A DNA stretch of 10,240 nt from Actinobacteria bacterium UBA959 (GCA_002293025.1 DBCL01000017.1:1-10240); one strand, 5' to 3'. Numbered from the stretch's first letter, positions 1-5,973 are shown. The notes: generated by a model from the letters alone, not told the origin. Program-made: numbers and translations.

Positions 1-209
1 TCAGAAATAATTGGCTCTTTAAGCTTTAAGTCAGCATAGGCTTGTTTGATTCTGGCTGGATCGACATCAGCAATAACTGAAACTTCTAAACCTAAACGGT
101 GAGATTGCGATGCAAACCCTCTACCCATCTGACCTGCACCAACTAACGCAATTCGACTGCGTCTGCCTTGCTTGGCGGCTAGATCATTGAGTAGCTCACG
201 GTATTGCAT
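1..209 (-). CDS. Homoserine-dehydrogenase-like NAD(P) oxidoreductase, N-terminal part (runs off left edge)
   Basis: Only the first 69 codons are inside the window; the gene continues past position 1. After a short basic leader the protein shows a Rossmann nucleotide-binding start: a beta strand (RIALVGAG), the glycine loop GAGQMGRG at about residues 24-31, and a second strand ending in an acidic residue (VSVIADVD). This N-terminus resembles the homoserine-dehydrogenase-like proteins with a C-terminal SAF domain that often sit in carbohydrate clusters; their substrates are mostly unknown. ATG at 209 follows the IIA stop by one base, and AGAAGG in the end of the IIA gene is a well placed ribosome site, so it is translated as part of the PTS operon. 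By inference it oxidises or reduces the imported sugar phosphate or a derivative. The SAF domain, catalytic residues and exact subfamily cannot be seen here. Confidence 0.7.
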   Translation of the reverse strand, partial: MQYRELLNDLAAKQGRRSRIALVGAGQMGRGFASQSHRLGLEVSVIADVDPARIKQAYADLKLKEPIIS

Positions 210-210
210 G

Positions 211-579
211 CTAATTCCTTCTAATTACTAGTTTGGTTCCAACTAGAACCTCAGGTAATGATTGCTCGGCGATGCAGACATCTCCTGGCAACTCAGCTTC
301 GTGCTTACCATTTGCCTTTAGGTTTAAGTGACCTAATTGCATTAAGTTTTCACTTGCTACATTTCCAACAGCTAAAACTGGAAACTCATTACCATCAATA
401 AGTACCACATCGCCTGCCATTAATTCTCCGCTTTGATGCTCAACTTTGTGCAAAACACAAAAGCTGTGCAGTTCTTCTGGAGCATTCTCACCAAAGAAGA
501 CCAGCATGCCTTCAGCAATGAAGGTTGGAACTAACTCACCTATGGCTGTAACAGTTGTTTGGTAGAGGGTTTCAGACAT
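211..579 (-). CDS. srlB: PTS glucitol/sorbitol-type EIIA component
   Basis: This 122-residue cytoplasmic protein is close in length and pattern to E. coli SrlB (123 aa). It should take a phosphoryl group from HPr and pass it to the IIB protein encoded just upstream. The family pattern is clear: the YQTTVTAIG start, the segment around CVLH with H44 matching the phosphorylated His43 of E. coli SrlB, and the run PVLAVGNVASENL followed by LGHLNL, which parallels PVTAVGSVAEDNL..LGHVTL. The ATG lies two bases after the IIB stop with only a weak ribosome site, suggesting translational coupling. The next gene begins one base after this stop. Family assignment is firm. The sugar is less certain, because glucitol-family PTS systems are annotated by homology and the usual sorbitol-6-phosphate dehydrogenase is not visible here. 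Confidence 0.93.
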   Translation of the reverse strand: MSETLYQTTVTAIGELVPTFIAEGMLVFFGENAPEELHSFCVLHKVEHQSGELMAGDVVLIDGNEFPVLAVGNVASENLMQLGHLNLKANGKHEAELPGDVCIAEQSLPEVLVGTKLVIRRN

Positions 580-581
580 CC

Positions 582-953
582 CTATACCAAGGTTACGTTT
601 TCGGGCTTAACTCCAGATACGAAAAGTTCTTCAGTAATAAACATTGCAAGAGGGCCTGCAGGTGAAGTTCCATGAATATCTACGGTTAGAACTTTCTTCA
701 TCGGATACACACCAACACGTGCGGTGCCACCACAGTCAATCACTGCTACTGCAATTTCTTCAAAAGGCTTACTGCTCTTAAAGCCATCAAATGGAATACC
801 GCCAGTTAGATCTGCAATGTGTTGGGCTAGTGGATGAATGCCACCACCAGTTACACAATAAATGTAAGGTTTCTTGTCAGTTGGAGTTACCACTAGTGGG
901 CCACCCCAGCCACCGCGACCCTTTTCAATTTTGACGCTCTTGTATTCAGCCAT
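582..953 (-). CDS. srlE (IIB part): PTS glucitol/sorbitol-type EIIB component (stand-alone)
   Basis: The 123-residue product matches the N-terminal IIB domain of E. coli SrlE: the start IEKGRGGWGGPL, the core DGFKSSKPFEEIAVAVIDCGGT, and an end similar to GPLAQYIVEDIYVSGV. C74 in VIDCGGTARVG is the expected phosphocysteine; the second cysteine of the E. coli CGGTLRCG motif is valine here. The protein takes phosphate from IIA and phosphorylates sugar as it crosses the IIC membrane domain. In E. coli this domain is fused to the second IIC half. Here it is a separate gene placed after that half. ATG at 953 is preceded by AAAGGAA at suitable distance. A 91-base gap with a strong hairpin separates it from the upstream IIC2 gene, the largest gap in the operon. 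Confidence 0.93.
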   Translation of the reverse strand: MAEYKSVKIEKGRGGWGGPLVVTPTDKKPYIYCVTGGGIHPLAQHIADLTGGIPFDGFKSSKPFEEIAVAVIDCGGTARVGVYPMKKVLTVDIHGTSPAGPLAMFITEELFVSGVKPENVTLV

Positions 954-984
954 TTGTTAGTTCCTTTCTAGAACTTATGAGGAC

Positions 985-1036
985 ACTTTAGATAAGAAAG
1001 AGCGGTTGGGCGAATTCAAATTCACCCAACCGCTCT
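985..1036 (-). terminator. Strong stem-loop with T-rich tail inside the PTS operon (attenuator or partial terminator)
   Basis: AGAGCGGTTGGG (999-1010) and CCCAACCGCTCT (1025-1036) form a perfect 12-bp stem. The inner bases extend it: in the minus-strand transcript positions 1011/1024 make a G-U pair and GAAT (1012-1015) pairs with ATTC (1020-1023), leaving a four-base loop. On the plus strand the 1011/1024 pair would be a C-A mismatch, so the helix favours the minus-strand RNA. Directly after the stem the minus strand reads TTCTTATCT, a broken T-tract. It lies between the IIC2 and IIB genes. A partial terminator or a 3'-end stabiliser for the IIC message is likely. Confidence 0.75.
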
Positions 1037-1044
1037 CTTGCAAA

Positions 1045-1590
1045 CTAGTTGGAGCTGTATAGACCAAAGCTTGCGAAGTAAGCGATCACAACAGAAAGAG
1101 GACCTGTTACAAGTCTTGAGAACAAGACTGCAGGAACACCAATTTCTACTGTTTCAGGCTCGGCTTCACCAAGGGCTAGACCAACTGGAATAAAGTCGCA
1201 ACCAACCTGTGGGTTGATAGCGAACAATGCTGGAAGTGCAAGCTGTGGAGGGATGTTTCCCTTACCAATCTCAACACCTAGCAATGTTCCAACGATCTGT
1301 GCAATAACAGCGCCAGGGCCCAATAGTGGGCTTAGAACTGGGATAGCACATACAACTGAGACGATTAACAGACCAACAAGGCTGTCTGCGAATCCTTTAA
1401 TACCGTTAGCAATCCAGTCACCAATACCGGTTGTTAGAACCAAACCGATGATGAATGAGATGAACGCCATGAACGGAATAACGTTACGGATAACTGTGTC
1501 AACGGTCTCACGACCTGCTTGGAACAAAGTTCCGACAACGCCACCAACTGAACGACCAATCTTTACAAGAAGTGCATTAATTCCGTTCAT
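1045..1590 (-). CDS. srlE (IIC2 part): PTS glucitol/sorbitol-type EIIC, second membrane subunit (C-terminal SrlE domain)
   Basis: This 181-residue membrane protein corresponds to the C-terminal IIC half of E. coli SrlE. Hydrophobic segments lie at about residues 37-56 (FMAFISFIIGLVL), 70-90 (LVGLLIVSVVCAIPVLSPLL) and 160-177. The signature GCDFIPVGLALGEAEPETVEIGVPAVLFSRLVTG is spread over about residues 129-163 and closely parallels E. coli GTDFMPVG...ETVDIGVPAVLFSRFLTG. With the upstream IIC1 it forms the sugar-translocating channel in the cytoplasmic membrane. Its ATG overlaps the IIC1 stop (TAATG), so the two membrane halves are translationally coupled, which fits an obligate partnership. 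The IIB domain that precedes it in E. coli is absent from this polypeptide and is encoded separately downstream. Confidence 0.93.
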   Translation of the reverse strand: MNGINALLVKIGRSVGGVVGTLFQAGRETVDTVIRNVIPFMAFISFIIGLVLTTGIGDWIANGIKGFADSLVGLLIVSVVCAIPVLSPLLGPGAVIAQIVGTLLGVEIGKGNIPPQLALPALFAINPQVGCDFIPVGLALGEAEPETVEIGVPAVLFSRLVTGPLSVVIAYFASFGLYSSN

Positions 1591-2183
1591 TAGGCTGACG
1601 CTCCTTTACGTGCCATCATTCGAGTGGTAATGATTTCAGTCAAAATTCCACGAATGAAAATAACTACAAGACCAACAAGCAGGTAACGCAAGGCTAGGTC
1701 ACCTAGACCGTAACCAAGAGTTGTAATACCAGCAGCAATACCTAGGTAAACGAACAACTCACCTGGGTTAGCGTGCGGGAAGATACCTGTAATTGGATGT
1801 ACGTATGAAACAGCCGAGTCATAAAATGCTGGCTTGTATTTTTCTGGTAGGAAGCGACCCATGGTGTAAGCCATTGGGTTAGTTAGGAAGAACACAGCAA
1901 GGAATGGCAGCACCATGTAACGAACTGGGTACCACTGCAAACCTGGTTGTGCAGCTTTCTTTCCTAGATTCTCAATCTTCTCTGGTCCGATCAAACGAAC
2001 CAAAGCATTAACGGCTGTAAGTAGCACTACCAATGTTGGCAGAATGCCACCCATCAAGCTAAGCAGTACTGCGCCACCTTCTTGGAATATTCCAATGAAA
2101 TATTCCGCACCATCGGCGAAGCTGCCCCAGAGACCAGTTGGATCGCCAACTACGGCTTCCTCTAGCCCGATCAGTTTCTTCAT
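1590..2183 (-). CDS. srlA: PTS glucitol/sorbitol-type EIIC, first membrane subunit
   Basis: The 197-residue product matches SrlA/GutA (187 aa in E. coli), the first half of the glucitol-family permease. Visible family features are the FADGAEYFIGIFQEGGAVLL start region, the first long hydrophobic stretch at about 38-62 (LLSLMGGILPTLVVLLTAVNAL), the loop LVRLIGPEKIENLGKKAAQPG, then YMVLPFLAVFFLTNPMAYTMGRFLPEKYKPAFYDSA and HPITGIFPHANPGELFVYLGIAAGI. It acts in the membrane together with IIC2. ATG at 2183 has a very strong ribosome site, GAGGAGGG, ending three bases before the start. A 74-base gap holding one arm of a 13-bp inverted repeat separates it from the GutM-like gene. The assignment to the family is secure; substrate specificity is inferred only. 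Confidence 0.93.
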   Translation of the reverse strand: MKKLIGLEEAVVGDPTGLWGSFADGAEYFIGIFQEGGAVLLSLMGGILPTLVVLLTAVNALVRLIGPEKIENLGKKAAQPGLQWYPVRYMVLPFLAVFFLTNPMAYTMGRFLPEKYKPAFYDSAVSYVHPITGIFPHANPGELFVYLGIAAGITTLGYGLGDLALRYLLVGLVVIFIRGILTEIITTRMMARKGASA

Positions 2184-2241
2184 TCACCCTCCTCGGGGTG
2201 TTGGTGATCTATGAGTTAGACCACATTCCCGAAAATGATAC

Positions 2242-2290
2242 TTGAACGAAAGTGCGTTTAGGCGTCTTTTGGTGCGTCACTTTCGTTCAA
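2242..2290 (-). repeat. Perfect 13-bp inverted repeat at the end of the gutM-like gene
   Basis: TTGAACGAAAGTG (2242-2254) is exactly complementary to CACTTTCGTTCAA (2278-2290), with a 23-base loop. The right arm lies in the last codons of the gutM-like gene, the stop codon (2258-2260) is in the loop, and the left arm lies in the gap before srlA. In the minus-strand RNA this would form a stem-loop over the gutM stop, followed by a weakly T-rich stretch containing TTTT. It is too AU-rich and lacks a direct U-tract for a standard terminator; a processing, stability or attenuation element is more likely. Confidence 0.65.
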
Positions 2291-2665
2291 TCTTGGACCA
2301 GCCAGTAACACTTCGGCAGCCATCTTGGCTGCTGCTTGTACTTTTTTTCTCAAAGTCGGTATTCGCTCTTCTTTTGTGAGTTCTACCAAGGTTTTTCCAA
2401 CTAACTCTGGGTAGTCAACGGGGCTGGCAAATACGGTAAGCCCAGTTAGCACTTTAGCCCCGGTGACTACGCCTTCTTTATGGCTTAACGCCACGAAGGC
2501 CCTTCCACCCCGATATCGAAAGCCACCAATACCCACCGCTGATTCACCTAAGGTCCTAAGTTGCTTCAAGCTTTTGCTAAAGCGCTGGGACTGTTGAACT
2601 GCAAAATAGAGTTGAACACCCCACATCACGGCGATAACTAAAAATATGTAGATCAGTACTTCCAT
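2258..2665 (-). CDS. gutM: GutM-like protein (glucitol operon activator family)
   Basis: The 135-residue product resembles E. coli GutM/SrlM (119 aa), described there as an activator of the glucitol operon. Shared features are an N-terminal hydrophobic segment (residues 3-23), a QxxRFxxxLxxL stretch just after it, a GVG-like turn followed by a basic strand (GIGGFRYRGGRAFVAL) and the block GLTVFASP, matching GLTVFARP in E. coli. No helix-turn-helix is evident, and the N-terminus looks like a membrane anchor, so the route to activation is unclear. The C-terminus (about residues 100-135) is charged and longer than in E. coli. ATG at 2665 lies four bases after the SorC stop, with GAGG about ten bases upstream. 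Pairing of GutM with a SorC regulator replaces the GutM/GutR pair of E. coli. Confidence 0.82.
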   Translation of the reverse strand: MEVLIYIFLVIAVMWGVQLYFAVQQSQRFSKSLKQLRTLGESAVGIGGFRYRGGRAFVALSHKEGVVTGAKVLTGLTVFASPVDYPELVGKTLVELTKEERIPTLRKKVQAAAKMAAEVLLAGPRLNESDAPKDA

Positions 2666-2669
2666 TGGC

Positions 2670-3629
2670 CTACGGCCTCATCTCTTCTTGAAGTTGGATC
2701 AACGCTAGTGCACATCTGGAGCTGGTGATCAATTCAGTGATGTGTTTCCCATTAATTGCGCCAAGCACCCCTAGTGCTTTTTCGACACCGGTAGCAATGC
2801 CAACTACATGTTTGATATCTCTAAGTTCTTTCAAGCTTAATCCCACAACTCGTTCATCTAGTTCTTCATCTAATACGGAACCACTGGCATCGTAGAACCT
2901 GCAAGCGAGATCTCCTGCTAGTTGAGCGTAGAAATTCTTAGAAGTACGAGGATCAATATCAGCAGCTTTTAGTAGTGAACTTGTCGAAGATGCTCCACGA
3001 GCACCAATACCAACTACTGCTAAATCTGCGTTCTTGGCTTGCTTTAAAACATCAGACACTGTGGGTTCTGCCAAGAACGCATCTCTAGCTTCTGCACTGC
3101 GCACAATTGCTGGTGCATGCAGTGTTGCAAAGCCCGCATTAAATTTAGTAGCCAGAGTTCTAATTAAGTTCTCACCATTAATTCCAGATGGAATCTCAGT
3201 CATGCCGCCCATTAACGGCACAAACTTAAGATCTGGTCGGTGTGCTTCGGCTAGTTGAGAAACCATGGCTTGCAGTGATCTGCCCCAAGAAATAGCAACT
3301 ACTGATTTAGGTTTTAGTTGTTCCATTAAAGCCTGGGCTGCCAAAGTGCCAACTGCTGCATATTCATCTGCGCCATGTGGGACTCGAGCAATACGGACAC
3401 TTCTAATAGGGAGTATTTCCATTAACCGCTGCTCTAACCTGGAATCTCTCAAAGCATTTTCTACAATTCGAATCTCAACAATGCCTTGCCTGCGAGCATC
3501 ATCAAGCATTCTAGAAACATTTGATCTGCTAGTTAATAACTCTTTGGCAATTTCTTCTTGAGACAAACCTTTTTCATAGTAAAGGCGGGCCGCCCTTACT
3601 AATAAGGCTTTGTCTCGAAGAATTGCCAT
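2670..3629 (-). CDS. SorC-family sugar-binding transcriptional regulator
   Basis: The 319-residue protein has the SorC/DeoR-type layout. An N-terminal helix-turn-helix lies at about residues 8-50 (RAARLYYEKGLSQEEIAKEL, then TSRSNVSRMLDDAR with recognition-helix pattern SNVSRML). The rest is a sugar-phosphate-binding domain containing the family markers SWGRSL, PLMGGM, ADLAVVGIGA, GDLACRFYDASG, VVGLSLKEL and GIATGVEKA. Family members usually bind a phosphorylated sugar produced by the pathway they control and release or rearrange on DNA. The gene lies inside the operon, 17 bases after the lipoyl gene and 4 before gutM, so autoregulation is likely. The two dyads at 5928-5962 upstream of the first gene are the natural candidate operators. 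The start has little ribosome-site signal. Confidence 0.92.
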   Translation of the reverse strand: MAILRDKALLVRAARLYYEKGLSQEEIAKELLTSRSNVSRMLDDARRQGIVEIRIVENALRDSRLEQRLMEILPIRSVRIARVPHGADEYAAVGTLAAQALMEQLKPKSVVAISWGRSLQAMVSQLAEAHRPDLKFVPLMGGMTEIPSGINGENLIRTLATKFNAGFATLHAPAIVRSAEARDAFLAEPTVSDVLKQAKNADLAVVGIGARGASSTSSLLKAADIDPRTSKNFYAQLAGDLACRFYDASGSVLDEELDERVVGLSLKELRDIKHVVGIATGVEKALGVLGAINGKHITELITSSRCALALIQLQEEMRP

Positions 3630-3646
3630 GCTGGTTCTGTGTTTAT

Positions 3647-3916
3647 CTAGATCAAACCTGCGAGCAGATCTTCTTCTTCAGTTTCTAAAATTATTATTGG
3701 CTCGCCCACCAAGATGGTGTCACCAGGATTTCCTCTAAGCTCTAAAACCACACCAGCCACATCTGCTTCAACTTCCATATCAACTTTGTCGGTTGCCACA
3801 TTGGCAACCACATCACCTGCTGATACTGCTTGACCAACCTCAACAGTGAAGTTAATTAACTCACCTTCAGTCATAGTCATTGACATTTTTGGCATAACAA
3901 TTGGGGACTGTGCCAT
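3647..3916 (-). CDS. Free-standing lipoyl-domain protein
   Basis: The whole 89-residue product is one lipoyl/biotinyl-type domain. It begins with MPKMSMTMTEG, as E2 lipoyl domains do, and carries the lipoylation site TDKVDMEV with K44 as the expected modified lysine; biotin domains would have an MKM motif instead. The end (ETEEEDLLAGLI) is acidic and stops where an E2 subunit would continue into a linker, a peripheral-subunit-binding domain and the acyltransferase. Neither is present in frame or nearby. It lies between E1-beta (stop directly followed by this ATG, with AAGGAG seven bases upstream) and the SorC gene. It probably accepts the acyl group or electrons from the adjacent E1, with E2/E3 functions supplied from elsewhere, or serves as a mobile lipoyl carrier. 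Identity of the domain is certain; the role is inferred. Confidence 0.92.
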   Translation of the reverse strand: MAQSPIVMPKMSMTMTEGELINFTVEVGQAVSAGDVVANVATDKVDMEVEADVAGVVLELRGNPGDTILVGEPIIILETEEEDLLAGLI

Positions 3917-4906
3917 TTAGTTCTCCTTCACTAGTTGAGTAGCATGCTTAACAATGTCTGCTACTTGTGGAACAGCTGCTTGTTCTAATTGTGGGGCGTA
4001 AGGAATTGGAATCTCTAAACCACAAAGTCGTTTAATTGGAGCTTTTAATTGTTTCCAACTTGGACCTTCAGCAATGCGGGCTGCAATCTCAGCCATATAA
4101 CCCACATGCTTTGGTGCTTCTTGTACTAGCAGCACTCGTCCAGTTGCAGAAACAACTTGATTAATCAAAGTCATATCTAATGGTGACAGCGTTCTAACAT
4201 CAATGATGCTAGCTGAGATTCCATGTTCTTTTAATTGGTGTGCTGCCTCAATTGATCTCGAAACCATTACCCCAGTTGCCACAATAACTAAATCTGTTCC
4301 CTCTTGAACTAGATCTGGCACACCAATTGGTGTCATATACATCTCTTCGGGAACTTCACCAGATGTTTTGTAGAGCAATTTATGCTCAAGCACAATCACT
4401 GGATTTGGATCAGCAATTGCAGCAAGTAGTAATCCTTTAGCATCTCGAGCGTTTGATGGCATAACAACTTTTAATCCAGGTATGTGTGCAAACCATGCTT
4501 CTAAACTCTGTGAATGCTGTGCTGCAGCTCCTGTGCCAGATCCACTTGGTGCTCGAAGCACCATCGGCACAGATAGCTGGCCGCCAATCATGAAATGAAT
4601 TTTGGCGGCCTGATTAACAATTTGATCCATGGCTTGTGCTGTGAAATCGGAGAACTGAATCTCAACTATTGGTTTCATGCCAACAAGTGCAGCCCCAACG
4701 GCTGCTCCCACTATTCCTAACTCAGATATGGGGGTATCTCTAATGCGCTCTGGACCAAACCGATGGAACAGATCACCAGAGACACCAAATGCTCCACCAT
4801 AGATGCCAATATCTTCGCCAAGCATGAAAACATTTGGATCAGACTCCATCGCCTGACCGATTGCTTCTCGTATTGCTTCCGCGTAAGTGATGATGCGAGA
4901 TGTCAT
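3917..4906 (-). CDS. 2-oxo acid / acetoin dehydrogenase-type E1 component, beta subunit
   Basis: The 329-residue product is a typical E1-beta subunit of the pyruvate, branched-chain and acetoin dehydrogenase group. It shows the pyrimidine-binding domain start (ITYAEAIREAIGQAM), MLGEDIGIYGGAFGVS, and DTPISELGIVGAAVGAAL, where E62 is the glutamate that activates thiamine diphosphate. PIVEIQFSDF, the APSG loop and the C-terminal transketolase-like domain (VMVSRSIEAAHQL, then IDVRTLSPLD) follow. With the alpha subunit it should decarboxylate a 2-oxo acid, or cleave acetoin, and reductively acylate a lipoyl group. Its ATG directly follows the E1-alpha stop (TAAATG) with no separate ribosome site, which suggests coupled 1:1 synthesis. 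Sequence alone does not separate pyruvate, branched-chain and acetoin specificity; the catabolic PTS setting favours a dedicated enzyme over the housekeeping one. Confidence 0.92.
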   Translation of the reverse strand: MTSRIITYAEAIREAIGQAMESDPNVFMLGEDIGIYGGAFGVSGDLFHRFGPERIRDTPISELGIVGAAVGAALVGMKPIVEIQFSDFTAQAMDQIVNQAAKIHFMIGGQLSVPMVLRAPSGSGTGAAAQHSQSLEAWFAHIPGLKVVMPSNARDAKGLLLAAIADPNPVIVLEHKLLYKTSGEVPEEMYMTPIGVPDLVQEGTDLVIVATGVMVSRSIEAAHQLKEHGISASIIDVRTLSPLDMTLINQVVSATGRVLLVQEAPKHVGYMAEIAARIAEGPSWKQLKAPIKRLCGLEIPIPYAPQLEQAAVPQVADIVKHATQLVKEN

Positions 4907-5917
4907 TTAAGAGACCGCCTTAAAAACACCAGAAAGTAATTCATCTGGATTTGAATCAGGAGCAGCCATCGCATCTTTAATTGCTCCACGGGTCACTTCT
5001 CTAACTCTTGCTGTTAATTCATCAATCTCAGCTTGCGTAATAATGTTTTTGGTTAGGCACAGATTTTGAAAGCGTTCTATTGGGTCTTTGGCTTTCCACT
5101 CATCAATTTCTTCTTTGGAGCGATAAAGGTTCTTATCACTCTTGGAGTGGCCTTTCCAGCGATAAGTTTCAGCCTCAACCAAAGTTGGTCCACCACCAGT
5201 TCTGGCTTTAGCAACTGCTGTTCTGGTGGCTGCAAATACTGCATCCACATCATTGCCATCAACAGTAACTCCTTCAATTCCATAAGCAGCAGCGCGTTCT
5301 GATATTTTCTCTACGCGCATGCTTTTTTCTGTTGAGTTTGACATACCGTATTTATTGTCTTCACATACAAAAACCACTGGTAGATCCCAAATTGCACTTA
5401 AGTTCAAGGCTTCATGAAATGCGCCTTCATTGGTGGCTCCATCACCAAAGAAACTAACAATTACTTCTTTCTTTCCCTGCATCTTTTGAGCTAAGGCCGC
5501 ACCTGCTGCAATGGGAATTCCACCAGCCACAATTCCGTTTGCACCTAGATTTCCAGTTGCAGCATCGGCTATATGCATTGAGCCACCACGGCCTCGGCAA
5601 TAACCAGTTTGTTTTGCTAATAACTCAGCCATCATGCGAGTGATATCTGCACCCTTAGCAATGCAGTGGCCGTGGCCTCGATGCGTGCTAGTGATGTAGT
5701 CAGTTGAAGTTAAGGCAGCACAAACACCAGTGGCTGATGCTTCTTGACCAATAGATAAATGCATGGTTCCATGCATTAGGCCTCGAGCAAATAATGCATC
5801 AACTGCTTCTTCAAAAGATCTAATTGATAGTAAAGACTCAAGGGCTGCTAATGCGGCTGGCTTTGAATCTGAGATCAATCCCGATTCAGGTCCGATCAAA
5901 GGGGTGATGGAGCTCAA
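4907..5917 (-). CDS. 2-oxo acid / acetoin dehydrogenase-type E1 component, alpha subunit
   Basis: From the TTG at 5917 the product has 336 residues, normal for E1-alpha. Family motifs are MHLSIGQEA, the THRGHGHCIAKG loop, GRGGSMHI, and the thiamine-diphosphate/magnesium motif starting GDGATNEG at about residues 158-165 and closing at CEDNKYGMSN, where the usual NN is DN. RSKEEIDEWKAKDPIERF near the C-terminus is also typical. The frame is open to a GTG at 5932, but GGAGGA at 5927-5922 lies four bases before the TTG and would be inside the gene if the GTG were used, so the TTG is preferred. It is the first gene of the minus-strand operon. A nearly perfect operator-like dyad touches its ribosome site. 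With E1-beta it forms the decarboxylating part of a lipoyl-dependent complex in the cytoplasm. The substrate is not identifiable. Confidence 0.9.
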   Translation of the reverse strand: MSSITPLIGPESGLISDSKPAALAALESLLSIRSFEEAVDALFARGLMHGTMHLSIGQEASATGVCAALTSTDYITSTHRGHGHCIAKGADITRMMAELLAKQTGYCRGRGGSMHIADAATGNLGANGIVAGGIPIAAGAALAQKMQGKKEVIVSFFGDGATNEGAFHEALNLSAIWDLPVVFVCEDNKYGMSNSTEKSMRVEKISERAAAYGIEGVTVDGNDVDAVFAATRTAVAKARTGGGPTLVEAETYRWKGHSKSDKNLYRSKEEIDEWKAKDPIERFQNLCLTKNIITQAEIDELTARVREVTRGAIKDAMAAPDSNPDELLSGVFKAVS

Positions 5918-5921
5918 TCTG

Positions 5922-5927
5922 TCCTCC
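5922..5927 (-). promoter_or_regulatory. Ribosome binding site choosing the TTG start of E1-alpha
   Basis: The minus strand reads GGAGGA here, four bases before TTG at 5917. No comparable site precedes the in-frame GTG at 5932, so this site fixes the start. Confidence 0.7.
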
Positions 5928-5962
5928 TGCACATTTGTGCAAATCTAGTTCACGTAAGTGCA
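5928..5962. promoter_or_regulatory. Pair of dyads, candidate operators of the divergent region
   Basis: TGCAC-ATTT-GTGCA (5928-5941) is a perfect dyad with 5-bp arms, extended to TGCACA..TGTGCA. TTCAC-GTAA-GTGCA (5949-5962) is the same pattern with one mismatch. The centres are 21 bp apart, two turns of the helix, so both face the same side of DNA. They lie in the divergent region between the PTS/E1 operon and ptsH, and the first abuts the E1-alpha ribosome site, a good position for repression. The SorC protein of the operon is the obvious candidate binder. That link is inference; the dyads themselves are plain in the sequence. Confidence 0.6.
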
Positions 5963-5973
5963 TAGTGTGTCAG
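5942..5973 (-). promoter_or_regulatory. Possible promoter of the PTS/E1 operon
   Basis: On the minus strand CTGACA (5973-5968) and TAGATT (5947-5942) resemble -35 and -10 boxes, but the 20-base spacing is too long for a normal sigma-70-type promoter. One dyad lies in the spacer and the other would cover the start of transcription. No convincing promoter for ptsH was found on the opposite strand. Confidence 0.25.

Noticed and set aside
1214..1630. Plus-strand open frame of 138 codons opposite the IIC genes
   Set aside because: It lies antisense to srlA/IIC2, whose family match is clear; the translation shows no known motif and has the composition of a complementary-strand shadow.
2667..2677. 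GGCC-TAC-GGCC palindrome at the sorC/gutM junction
   Set aside because: Four-base arms with a three-base loop are easily explained by chance and it lies in coding and start-site sequence.
5918..5932. GTG at 5932 as the start of E1-alpha
   Set aside because: It has no ribosome site upstream, would lie inside the perfect dyad, and would place the strong GGAGGA site within the coding region.
5936..5953. Possible CRP/GlxR-type site (TGTG...TCAC) upstream of the PTS/E1 operon
   Set aside because: The half sites are eight bases apart and one is imperfect; the known pattern needs TGTGA-N6-TCACA. The TGCAC-N4-GTGCA dyads explain the same bases better.
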